From the NCBI GenBank assembly GCA_963819645.1, contig CAWFWZ010000016.1:1-64000 (forward strand): a DNA stretch of 64,000 nt, written 5' to 3'. This DNA comes from CAVVDY01 sp963819645. GTDB lineage: Bacteria; Acidobacteriota; Terriglobia; Terriglobales; Acidobacteriaceae. The notes below the pieces were generated by a model. That model searched no databases. It was not told the origin of the DNA and was given only the letters and a program-made list of their open reading frames with translations. Positions 16,922 through 26,131 of the stretch are shown piece after piece; position 1 is the stretch's first letter, and the number at the start of each line of letters is the position of its first letter. A program made the position numbers and the translations under genes.

Positions 16922-17536
16922 TCACGTCCTCTCAAACTCCGGGTTCTTCGACTTCAGCCATTGCCGGCTGTTCCCGCTCGAATATCGGCTGCCGGCGCGC
17001 TTCGAGACGATGCCTTCCAGGCCCAGCTCGCAGGCCTTGGCGAACACGAGCGCTCCCTCGGCAACCAGGGCATCGCTGAACAAGATGCAGTGGACGCCGG
17101 CGACGAGCGGCGACAGTGCGGCTCGCCGTTCTTCGATCGGACGCTGTCGTAAATCCTCGCCGTTGAGGGTCAGGAGATCGAAGGCGACGAGACAGGCCCG
17201 CGCCGAGCCCGCCTTTGTGCGTAATCCGGCAAAATCGGAGTGCCCGTCCGCACGAACCGCGACGGCCTCACCATCGATCAGAGCGCTCTCGGCAGCCAAG
17301 CTGCAGACCGCCTCCGCGATCTTCGGCAGCCTGTCGGTGAAGTTCGTGCCGTAGCGGCTCCAAAGGGTTACCCGACTTCCCTCCTTGCGGGCGATGATCC
17401 GGTATCCATCGTGCTTGACCTCGTGCAGCCAGCCCCGGCCAGCGGGCGGCTTGGGCACGAGGAGAGGCTGACACGGGAGGATGAAACCAACCGGCGGAGT
17501 GCGCCGGGAACGCCCCGGAGAGTTACGCCACAACAT
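16922..17536 (-). CDS. Small ATP-dependent DNA ligase, LigD-type catalytic domain
   Basis: 204 residues holding only the nucleotidyltransferase core: motif I HEVKHDGYRIIARKEG (catalytic Lys in KHDGYR), motif III region SALIDGEAVAV, CLVAFDLLTLNG, motif IV-like LEGIVSKRAGSRYSSGNSRQ and motif V WLKSKNPEF. The OB-fold domain of full ligases is missing; such single-domain proteins occur in Rhizobiales alongside LigD. The N-terminal PVGFILPCQPLLVPKPP matches the LigD entry sequence. Probably adenylates nicked DNA or is a LigD accessory in end joining. First in a two- or three-gene operon. Confidence 0.85.
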   Translation of the reverse strand: MLWRNSPGRSRRTPPVGFILPCQPLLVPKPPAGRGWLHEVKHDGYRIIARKEGSRVTLWSRYGTNFTDRLPKIAEAVCSLAAESALIDGEAVAVRADGHSDFAGLRTKAGSARACLVAFDLLTLNGEDLRQRPIEERRAALSPLVAGVHCILFSDALVAEGALVFAKACELGLEGIVSKRAGSRYSSGNSRQWLKSKNPEFERT

Positions 17537-17741
17537 ACCGCTGTATGTGGGGGGCGAGGGCCGCTTGTGCGACCTTCCTCCATTGATCTTGGCAGCGTGA
17601 GGCTATGCGCCTACGTGGGAAAGGAGCGGCGAGGCCAGTAGGTTCTCCAAGTACGCCCGCGCTGCGCCGTTCCTCTGAACGTCCTCGATCGCTTGGCAGA
17701 AAAACCCGCCGTTACGGGGCTGCGAGGGAACGAGTTCCGGA
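17537..17741. other. No confident gene upstream of the ligase
   Basis: Contains CATACCGCTGTATG, a short palindrome at 17526-17540 near the ligase start. No ORF is supported. Confidence 0.25.
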
Positions 17742-17870
17742 GTAACGCCGGTAACTTATTTGAGAGCTCTGGCAAGATCTTGATCGTTGAGGCAGGGATT
17801 GTGGACGAATTGTTGCCGCCTTCGAATTGCGAGACCGATAGTTTCAGAAAATATCATGAAGGTCGCGCAG
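17742..17870 (+). repeat. Dispersed repeat, copy C
   Basis: Begins AGTAACGCCGGTAACTTATT like copy B, then AGCTCTGGCAAG, TCTTGATCGT, GCCTTCGAATTGCGAGACCG and TTTCAGAAAATATCATG. It diverges after that and lacks the GACCAGGG tail. Confidence 0.65.
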
Positions 17871-18233
17871 TCAGTCCAGAAGGCGATCGTGCGCAGGAAT
17901 CAATTCGTCTTTGGTCCGAGTGGATATGATGGCGCAGCCATGCCGTCTGGCGTAGACCATGGAATGGCCGCAGCGGTTTCCGCCTAAACTGGGTTTCCAG
18001 AAAACCCGGTTTCTGGGAGCTGGGCACTTAAATGTTACACCGGCGATTACGTTATCGACCAGATGCTCGCGCGCTATCATCGGCGCCCGCGGGAATTCTG
18101 GTAGGCGTGCGGATCACTGGGTCGGCTGCGGACCCGGTGATAACCCTTCAAGCACAAGCCCGATGTAGGTCATGCGCGAGCCGCCCGTGCGCTCGGCCCG
18201 CCACCGCTATGAGCCGCCCAGACGGGCGAAGGC
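17871..18233. other. Hairpin-containing gap without a clear gene
   Basis: At 17990-18020 AAACTGGGTTT, CCAG and AAAACCCGGTTT form nested inverted repeats (perfect palindromic arms CCAGAAA/TTTCTGG). A short frame CYTGDYVIDQMLARYHRRPR may be a gene relic. Otherwise empty. Confidence 0.35.
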
Positions 18234-18482
18234 TCATTTGTCTTTGCTTGCGTTCCACGGGTAGCCGGTCGCGCCAGGCTCCCATATGCCCTGTTCCGCG
18301 ACAATTCTCGCAGCCGCAAAAGCCTCCGCTATGGCGTGATCATCGAAGGCCTGCGGTCGCCCCTCCGTGTCGGCAACGAACTTCCCATTGCGGAAGACCT
18401 TGACCCTCCAGCCCTCCCGCGTGGCCCGCGCTTCGAGGCGGAAGAAGGCGCCGGGCGTCATGAATTTGTGGGTGCGGCTCAT
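18234..18482 (-). CDS. Conserved small protein of unknown function
   Basis: 82 residues from MSRTHKFMTPGAFFRLEARA, continuing TREGWRVKVFRNGKFVADTE and IAEAFAAARIVAEQGIWEPG. A small alpha/beta soluble protein with natural composition throughout. Longer in-frame starts give unnatural Arg/Cys-rich N-termini, so I chose this ATG. No catalytic motif visible. Confidence 0.5.
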   Translation of the reverse strand: MSRTHKFMTPGAFFRLEARATREGWRVKVFRNGKFVADTEGRPQAFDDHAIAEAFAAARIVAEQGIWEPGATGYPWNASKDK

Positions 18483-18982
18483 TCGTCGGCCGGTCTGAAA
18501 GAGGCAAACTTGCCACTTTCGACCTAACAGACCACGCGACCGCCTGCAGCGCAAATCGCAACGCCGCGTAGCCAAAGCAGGGGCATGTTCCCGCCCCATG
18601 TCGGCCGCGGCCTATAGGCGGGCCTCCTATGAGTGTTCCTGCACCCTCCTCCCGTCACAAAAGGGCGGCATGGTAGAACCTGCGTCGGCGGGGCCTTCTC
18701 GCCTTCAGGACCCGGTGGGCATTTCAAAATCGGGCGCCACCGTGTCCACCCCCTCATGGGCCCCGGCGGCCAGATGCGGGCGATGACGGCTCCCTTGTGA
18801 CCGGCTTTGTTGTCGTCGGCACCAACGGAGTCGACCCGCCGATGTAAACCTGGGGAAGCCCAACGGATCCGCCGGGCAGCGACCGCCGTCCTAGGGCCGT
18901 TTGATAAGGCGCAGAGTGAACACTCCAACCGAATCCGCGCCTCGACTAATTGTCTCCGTATTCGCCGGATAGGAAGCGCACC
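18483..18982. other. No gene seen
   Basis: About 500 GC-rich bases. Only shadow frames occur. AGGAAG just before 18983 is the ribosome site of the next gene. Confidence 0.3.
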
Positions 18983-19450
18983 ATGTATACCCTTGGATTG
19001 ACACGCCGCGTGGCGATTGCGGCATGCACCGCCCTTGCGCTTCTCGCGGCGGTCGTGGGTCAAAACGCGCTTGCGCAGTCAGGCCTTCCCATCCGCAATT
19101 TTCGAGTTGATGTCGCGCCTTTGTGTTTAAACGTCGGCGACCCGACAGCCTCGTGGGTGCTGCAGGGACTGCCGGATCAGCTTGCCCAAGCCCTGGCGGG
19201 CCGCATGACGGCGCAAGGCGACACCCTGGTGGTGCGGATAGACTATGTCACTCTGGGGCCCCTCAAGGACAGCAGGGCTTGGGACAACATTAGCCGCGTC
19301 GCGATGATTGGAGGCGTACAGTGGCCAGTGCGGGCAACCGCAAGATATTGGGCTTCTGCGATAGACCAGGTGAGGTTCGAGGAATCCAATCACCGACGTG
19401 TGACGCAACTCGCGCAAGCGCTCTCGTACTGGCTGGCCAGAGACCTTTAA
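18983..19450 (+). CDS. Secreted protein of unknown function
   Basis: 155 residues starting MYTLGLTRRVAIAACTALAL with hydrophobic core LLAAVVGQ and a likely cleavage after NALAQ. The mature part PIRNFRVDVAPLCLNVGDPT, LAQALAGRMTAQGDTLVVRI and ISRVAMIGGVQWPVRATARY looks like a periplasmic alpha/beta domain. AGGAAG six bases before the ATG supports this start over the upstream one. No family assigned. Stand-alone. Confidence 0.6.
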   Translation: MYTLGLTRRVAIAACTALALLAAVVGQNALAQSGLPIRNFRVDVAPLCLNVGDPTASWVLQGLPDQLAQALAGRMTAQGDTLVVRIDYVTLGPLKDSRAWDNISRVAMIGGVQWPVRATARYWASAIDQVRFEESNHRRVTQLAQALSYWLARDL

Positions 19451-19722
19451 AATCCCTGCTCGTTGATAGCTGCTCCATTCACGCAGCTACCGCCGCGCCT
19501 TTTCCGAGGCCCGCTCTATCTTGGCGCGTCGCGCGTCCGTCGCAAGTTGCTCCTCGACAGGCGAGGGCGAGACCCGAGACGGCCGTCCTGACCGCGACTG
19601 TCACCCGGCAAACACCTTCAAGGGGTCAAGGTCGGCGACGCCGGCGCGGGGCCCAACGCCGCAAGCCGCCAGCCTTGACGATCCAGCAGTGCGCGGCCGG
19701 TAAGCGCCATGTCCACGCGCGC
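19451..19722. other. No gene seen
   Basis: About 270 bases between convergent genes, including whatever terminators they use. No T-rich hairpin was obvious. Confidence 0.25.
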
Positions 19723-19950
19723 TCAGTGGTGGGTTTGCAATTCAGAGGCGCTGAGATTCTCTGCGCACGATCTATCGATCCTCTCATCGCGCACGACTTC
19801 GAAGCTGAGTCGCTGGCCTTGATCCAGACTGGCCATTCCTGCGCGTTCGAGAGCGCAAATACTGACCAGCACGTCAACTGCGCCCCCATCGGGCTTGAGG
19901 AAACCATAACCCTTACGGGCATCGAACCATCTGACGGTTCCAACTGTCAT
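19723..19950 (-). CDS. cspA: Cold-shock-domain RNA chaperone
   Basis: 75 residues, MTVGTVRWFDARKGYGFLKP. RNP1 is KGYGFL and the RNP2 position reads VDVLVSICAL, where family members have VFVHISA, so the conserved aromatic and His are changed. A perfect AGGAGG lies five bases before the ATG. It would bind single-stranded RNA/DNA as a small five-strand barrel. The degenerate RNP2 makes this copy odd; either a variant or a decaying paralogue. Confidence 0.85.
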   Translation of the reverse strand: MTVGTVRWFDARKGYGFLKPDGGAVDVLVSICALERAGMASLDQGQRLSFEVVRDERIDRSCAENLSASELQTHH

Positions 19951-20174
19951 AGCAACCTCCTCTTACGAGGCCATGGTCTGCAGACTAGCGTGAATGAAGC
20001 CCGCGCGCCATGCGGCGTGATGCCCCGTCAGTCTGAGGCTAGAGGCGTGGTTCCGACGGCGACGTTGGACCATCATTTGACGTAGGCTCCGGAAATTGTG
20101 CATTGCCGGACAGCGAACAAGCACCGAGACCGAAATGCTCAACTGAGCGGCAACCTGCAATTGGGTTTCGGTCG
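19951..20174. other. No gene seen
   Basis: Upstream region of the cold-shock gene; nothing further identified. Confidence 0.25.
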
Positions 20175-20297
20175 TCAGTGGCGTCGATCCTTCCGGCCTT
20201 TGCGTCGCCTCGCTTCGATCAGCGACACGACGGCGTAGCCGATCAGCGCAAGGGCCATGACGACCATGGCGGCCTCGATGGCGTCCGCACCTGTCAT
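20175..20297 (-). CDS. Small single-pass membrane protein (40 aa)
   Basis: MTGADAIEAAMVVMALALIG then YAVVSLIEARRRKGRKDRRH and stop. One transmembrane helix followed by a strongly basic cytoplasmic tail. Natural composition and an intact start/stop support it, but it is too short for family assignment. Confidence 0.4.
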   Translation of the reverse strand: MTGADAIEAAMVVMALALIGYAVVSLIEARRRKGRKDRRH

Positions 20298-20785
20298 GCG
20301 TCACCTGTCTGTTGCAAGGACCGGCGCTGCTCAGCCACGGCCGCCGCCGTTCCCTCTGCCGACGCACTGCCACCGTTGGAGAGGTCTCTGCCGAGCCTGA
20401 TGGCAATCCGACACAAGGGGAGGCGACACCTCCGCCTGCACCATCTGTGTGAGTCAGTGCACTAGCTTGCCGAGCGCGGGCAAGCGGGCGATTTAGAGGT
20501 TGAATTTCGATGGTCAGTAGTTTTTGGTAAACTAATGATGAGTCTCGAATGGTCGGCGGCGGAAGCCACCGCCTCATAGTGCCCCGTCTCGCATCGCGTC
20601 TCGAAGGAGGCTGCCATTCGTGTAGGCTGGGAGTCCTTCGAGATGCCACGCAGCGGCTCCTCGGAGGGCAGTAACTCATTGAACAGCCCCGAAGTAGGAA
20701 GGAATCCGAAGAGACTCCAAGCCCGTTTTTCTTGGTCCAGTGTGGTTTGCTATGGTTCTGCTCGGAGTAGTTTGCGAGGCTCGAC
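20298..20785. other. No confident gene upstream of the methyltransferase
   Basis: About 490 bases. Only shadow frames are seen. It probably contains the promoter of the following gene. Confidence 0.3.
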
Positions 20786-21619
20786 ATGGATCGGCGGACC
20801 TTCCTGATTGGCGCTGCGGTCGCAGGTGTGACGAAGCCCGCCTTCTCTAACGTGCCGACCCCTTACGACTGGACCATCTCGCCGCCGCGGCAGAGCCGCG
20901 AGGCCTTCGTCGAGTGGATGGTGAAGAACCGCGGCGAGGAGCCGAAATTCCTCGGCCAGCGCTGGGACCGGCTGCAGCAGATGATCGCCCACCACGACAT
21001 CTGGGACGAACCCGATATCAAGGCCTATCTCCTGACCCCGCGCGAAGAGTTCGTGACCGCCACGAACCTCGACCGCGCCTATGAATGGCACCACCTCGAC
21101 ATTGGCTTCGGCGTCACTATCACTGGCCCGCACACCGTCGCCCGCATGACCAACACGCTCTCGGTCAGGCGCGGCGACAGGGCGCTCGAGATCGGCACGG
21201 GCTCGGGCTACCAGTCCGCCTATCTCTCGAACCTCACCCCGAACGTGTTCTCGATCGAGATCATCCCGGGCCTCGCCCAGCGCACGCGCGCCCTCTACGA
21301 CGGCCTGCTCGGTCGCGGTTACAGCGAATATCGCGCCATCCGCACCCGCAACGCCGACGGCTATTACGGCTGGGAGGAGTTCGCTCCCTTCGACAAGATC
21401 ATCGTAACCTGTGGCATCGACCACATCCCGCCGCCGCTGTTGCAGCAGCTGACGCCGGACGGGATCATGGTGATCCCAGTCGGTCCCCCTGGGGCGCAAC
21501 ACGTGATCAAGGCGACGAAGCGCAGGTCGGAGGAGGGCAGCGTCACAGTCGTTCGCTCCGACATCTACGGCGGCGCGATCATTCCCTTTGTGCCCTTCAC
21601 CGGCACGCATCCCTCATGA
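20786..21619 (+). CDS. Protein-L-isoaspartate O-methyltransferase-like protein with Tat signal
   Basis: 277 residues. The N-terminus MDRRTFLIGAAVAGVTKPAF has a twin-arginine motif (RRTFLIG) and hydrophobic core, so export by Tat is likely; ordinary PCMT is cytoplasmic. The AdoMet-binding motif I is ALEIGTGSGYQSAYLSNLTP, preceded by the PCMT-typical ITGPHTVARMTNTL. The segments IRTRNADGYYGWEEFAPFDK and ITCGIDHIPPPLLQQL-like region continue the fold, followed by GIMVIPVGPPGAQHVIK. Intact. It may repair or modify periplasmic protein aspartates, or methylate another periplasmic substrate (inference). Confidence 0.85.
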   Translation: MDRRTFLIGAAVAGVTKPAFSNVPTPYDWTISPPRQSREAFVEWMVKNRGEEPKFLGQRWDRLQQMIAHHDIWDEPDIKAYLLTPREEFVTATNLDRAYEWHHLDIGFGVTITGPHTVARMTNTLSVRRGDRALEIGTGSGYQSAYLSNLTPNVFSIEIIPGLAQRTRALYDGLLGRGYSEYRAIRTRNADGYYGWEEFAPFDKIIVTCGIDHIPPPLLQQLTPDGIMVIPVGPPGAQHVIKATKRRSEEGSVTVVRSDIYGGAIIPFVPFTGTHPS

Positions 21620-21654
21620 AGCGCGAGTTTCACAGCTTCCCCGCTTCGCGAGTT

Positions 21655-21900
21655 TCGAGGACGACTTCGGCGTGCATCGCCCACCTGAGATTGTCAGTCA
21701 CACATCGACGCTTCATCAGGACCAGGAATCTCCTCGAACGGCTGTTCCTCGAGGAGCGCCGTCGGCTCAAAATCATCCCCAACGGCTTCAGCGAGAAGCC
21801 GGTGCTCGATTTCATGCTCCGTGCGCTCATTCTCGCCGCCGAACGGCCAGTCGCCGAACTTCTTTTGTTCAATCTGCGCGTAGGGCAATCCCGATTAAGA
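21655..21900 (+). pseudogene. C-terminal fragment of an IS256-family (Mutator) transposase
   Basis: Reads IAHLRLSVTHRRFIRTRNLL, then ERLFLEERRRLKIIPNGFSE and KPVLDFMLRALILAAERPVA. This is the conserved end of IS256 transposases (HRxxIRTTNxLERxFxExRRRxKxIPN). The DDE core upstream is absent and the tail degenerates after LRV. Confidence 0.7.
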
Positions 21901-22207
21901 CGCCGCTTCTGCGACGGAGTCGTCGGCCACGTCGGTTGGCTGATCCATCGCTGCCAAGACATTTACGGTGTCGATTTCCGCGGAGATTTGACCTTTGATT
22001 TCCATTGTCGCTTTCCGCCCGCATCGATGGCAACCGTCGATCCTGATGCGCGCAAGCTTTTGAAAACTAAGGCTTGTTACGCGTCTGCTGCTCCAACGGT
22101 CATCGGCAGAGGGGCGCGCATGCTGGCTGGCACCGCCGCTCGCCCCTCATTGTGGTCAGCGCGTGGCGCAGTCTCACGCCGCTCGTCGCGTCGACGCAAA
22201 GGATGGA
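21901..22207. other. No gene seen upstream of groES
   Basis: About 300 bases between the IS256 remnant and the CIRCE element. Only shadow frames. Confidence 0.3.
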
Positions 22208-22232
22208 TGGCACTCTCTTGCGACGAGTGCTA
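22208..22232 (+). promoter_or_regulatory. CIRCE operator (HrcA-binding site) of groESL
   Basis: TGGCACTC, nine bases TCTTGCGAC, then GAGTGCTA. This matches the CIRCE consensus TTAGCACTC-N9-GAGTGCTAA with the canonical nine-base spacer, and lies about 95 bases before the groES ATG. It predicts HrcA repression with heat-shock release. Confidence 0.88.
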
Positions 22233-22325
22233 GTAGCGGCTATCTACTGCGCGCTTGAGACCCGAGCCGACCGTCGGGGCGTCTCGCCCGAGGCCGGATC
22301 GCAGGTCAAACCGGGAGCGAAACTC

Positions 22326-22643
22326 ATGAAATTCCGTCCATTGCACGACCGTGTCGTCATCCGCCGCATCGAAGGAGAGGACAAGACGAAGGGCGGCATC
22401 ATCATTCCCGACACGGCTAAGGAAAAGCCGCAGGAGGGCGAGGTCATCGCCGCAGGGCCGGGCGCCCGGGACGAGAGCGGCAAGCTGGTTCCGCTTGATC
22501 TCAAGGCGGGCGACCGGGTGCTCTTCGGCAAATGGTCCGGCACCGAGGTCAAGATTGATGGCGAGGACCTTTTGATCATGAAAGAGTCCGACGTCATGGG
22601 GGTGATCGAGGGCGCAAGTGCCACTAAGAAAAAGGCGGCCTGA
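22326..22643 (+). CDS. groES: Co-chaperonin GroES
   Basis: 105 residues starting MKFRPLHDRVVIRRIEGEDK. The mobile loop GGIIIPDTAKEKPQEGEV binds GroEL. The barrel and roof region are present (AGPGARDESGKLVPLDLKAG, GDRVLFGKWSGTEVKIDGED), ending DVMGVIEGASATKKKAA, a little longer than the usual 95-97. It forms the heptameric lid of the GroEL folding chamber in the cytoplasm. First gene of groESL under CIRCE control; groEL follows after about 40 bases. Confidence 0.97.
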   Translation: MKFRPLHDRVVIRRIEGEDKTKGGIIIPDTAKEKPQEGEVIAAGPGARDESGKLVPLDLKAGDRVLFGKWSGTEVKIDGEDLLIMKESDVMGVIEGASATKKKAA

Positions 22644-22684
22644 CGCCACCCCTCCCATCATCTCCAACCATGGATTGAATAATC

Positions 22685-23794
<1,110 letters not shown>

Positions 23795-23800
<6 letters not shown>

Positions 23801-23815
23801 CGCTTCGCCACGGGA
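23795..23815. other. Chimeric join between alphaproteobacterial and acidobacterial DNA
   Basis: Left of this point the plus strand encodes GroEL up to GAGSKKDID. Right of it the minus strand encodes glucoamylase up to IIDKKVFDLLDPVAKR. Each gene is truncated by the other with no mobile-element end or repeat between them. Confidence 0.85.
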
Positions 23816-25893
23816 TCCAGCAAGTCAAACACTTTCTTGTCGATGATTGAGCGCATCATCTTCACAAAATCGGCATGGGCCCACATCAGCGGAATTGCCG
23901 AACCGGTTGGGCGTCCAAAGAACATGTGCTGATCGGGAATATCGGGCGCATCCCAAATCTGCTCCGGAATCAGACCAACTCCCGAGGTAAAGCGCTCGAC
24001 CGCGCGACAAAGCGGCTCCGGATCATTGCCCAGCGCGAGCTCATAGGCTGCGCGCTCCAGTGTCAGCAACGGCCATGGCCGGCCGACGCCCCAGCCGTCA
24101 AACGAACTGCCATCGTCCCGCTGGCCGTAGCCGTCGTGGTTGTAGCGCTTCCAGCATGGCCCGGAAGGCGTGTCGACCTTCAGCACTGCATCGATCACCT
24201 TCACTGAGTCAACCATCAGCGGATCATCCGCCCGCCGTATTCCCACGCGCACCAGTTCCAGAAATCCGCCATCCACAATCTGGTTTGCCGGATAAGAATA
24301 CTGGGCTCCCGGTTTTTGATTGGCGAGCACCAACACACCCTTATCCGGATCTTCATCTCCTTGCGATCCTTCGGCGCTGACAGCGGGATTGATGCGAATA
24401 TAGTGCCTTGTGATTCCGGGAACCAGAGTGCCGTGGTTCGTTACTGTCCATTTTTCGATATGCGACTCGAGAAAGTCAGCATAGGTGCGCACGAATTCCG
24501 CGGTGTGAGTGTCACCGCGATCTTCGAGAAACTCCGCGGCGCAGATCAAACCAGCAATGTTTGAGGCCAGGGTTGAAGGCGAGTAGCCGCCCGCCTCTTC
24601 CCATCGTTCCTGCTTGGTCGCCGGCCCTTCTCGAATCAGGTAGCCGCAAGCGCGCGTCACGGTGATGTAAGGATCAAAGTTTCCCAGTCCGTTGGTCTTC
24701 CAAAGCCGCCAGGCGAGAATGATCGGAAACGAAACTTCATCCAGTTGAACGCCGGTCCAGTAGGGATCGCCGTCTACCCAGAAATTCTGATAAAAGCCGC
24801 CGTCTTCGCGTTGCGTTACCGCCAGGTAGATCATGGCGCGAAGCGGAGTCGCCGTATCGCCCACCGCGAGCAGCGCAGTCGCCTGCATCACCATGTCGCG
24901 CGTCCACACCAGGTGATATCCGCCCAGGTCGTCGTCGCTTTTGTCTTCGCCCCAGGGAATGCTCAGACTGGCGATCATGGCGCCCGGGTACAACTTGTCT
25001 TCGTTGGCCAACAGTAGATTCACGCTGCGCGCGAACAGGAAAGAATCGCAGGCGACCAACTTGTCCATCAGCACCATGCGCTTGCGGGTTCGCTGCCACT
25101 GGTCTTCGAAGTTCTTCACCGATTGCTCAAACGGAATCGCAAGCGACTGCGCCACGGTGGAAGCGGCATTGTGCTTGGTATGTCCGAATCCAACCGCGAG
25201 GGTGAACTCGGTGGTGCGGCTAAGGTCCAACTGCGCCGTCATAGCGACGTTGCCGTCCAGAGCCGAGGTGTACTCCCAATCCATCTGGAAGTTGTGCGAC
25301 AGGTCGGTCCAGCCGTCGTTCACCCCGACGTAGCCGACGGACATCTTCTTCATCGGAATGGTGGCGACGAGCGCCAGGTAGGCGTCGCCGCGATAGGCGT
25401 AAAGGAAAGTTCTTCCCCGCACATGTTGGACTAAGGCGTTGTTGTGGTAGCCGCCGATTTGCAGGTGCGGCGCGCAAAGCACGTAAAGCTGCAAGCGCCC
25501 CTGCCATGCTTCGGCGACGTTGAACTTGGTGTGAATCAGCAGGCAGGGCAGGTGGGGATCGCCAATGATGGTCTTCTCGATGGAATACCGCCCCTCGGCA
25601 TCGGAATTCGTCACCGTGTAGCCGAGGGCCGCGCTTTCTCTGCACTCGGTCTTGCTGACCATGTGGCGGCGCTCATCGTGAAAAAACGTTTCGCCGTCAG
25701 AGACCATGTACTGCAAGTCTCGCATCTGGGGCGTATCGATGGTCGGGAAGTAAACCTCCGTGACTACTCCATTCGCCAGCGTGTACCAAAGCCGGCTGGA
25801 AACAGAGTAGGCCGTTCCTATTGCATCTTTGGCTCCGAAGGTCCACTTGGGAACGATCCCAGGGCCACCGGGGGCCGGGTTGTCTTTTAGCAA
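23800..25893 (-). CDS. GH15 glucoamylase-type glycoside hydrolase, 3' end lost at the join
   Basis: About 698 residues remain. The TTG start (LKDNPAPGGPGIVPKWTFGA) has GAGGAG five bases upstream. The N-terminal beta-sandwich (GTAYSVSSRLWYTLANGVVT, EVYFPTIDTPQMRDLQYMV) is followed by the (alpha/alpha)6 barrel with GGYHLVWTRDMVMQATALLA, the general-acid region TKQERWEEAGGYSPSTLASN and the second Glu region NQIVDGGFLELVRVGIRRAD. The stretch after DPVAKR is antisense groEL, not glucoamylase. No signal peptide, so cytoplasmic or surface location is uncertain. Likely releases glucose from alpha-glucans such as glycogen or trehalose-like substrates. Confidence 0.93.
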
Positions 25894-26131
25894 TGGCGCT
25901 CCTCAGGGCAAATCCGCGATGTTAGAGCTTACAACAGCATCGCGACCCACAGAAGGGGGGCGGGCCGGCAGGGCCTGAGAGGCCGAGGTCAGCAGCTTTC
26001 GGCACAAAATGGCACTAACCCGCCAGGGGGTCAGTTCCTTTATCATGACTTTCAAAGAGTCGTGCTCTCCATTCTGCAAATCCTGTCGCTTCCTGACGGT
26101 AACCCATTCCCGCCACTACGTCCGAGTCCCA

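Noticed and set aside
18524..19063. 179-residue minus-strand frame
   Set aside because: Arg/Gly/Pro-rich shadow overlapping the start of the secreted protein gene.
20750..21610. 286-residue minus-strand frame over the methyltransferase
   Set aside because: Shadow of a gene with clear AdoMet and Tat motifs on the plus strand.
23875..24380. Plus-strand frames following groEL
   Set aside because: Antisense to the GH15 catalytic domain; not a continuation of GroEL.
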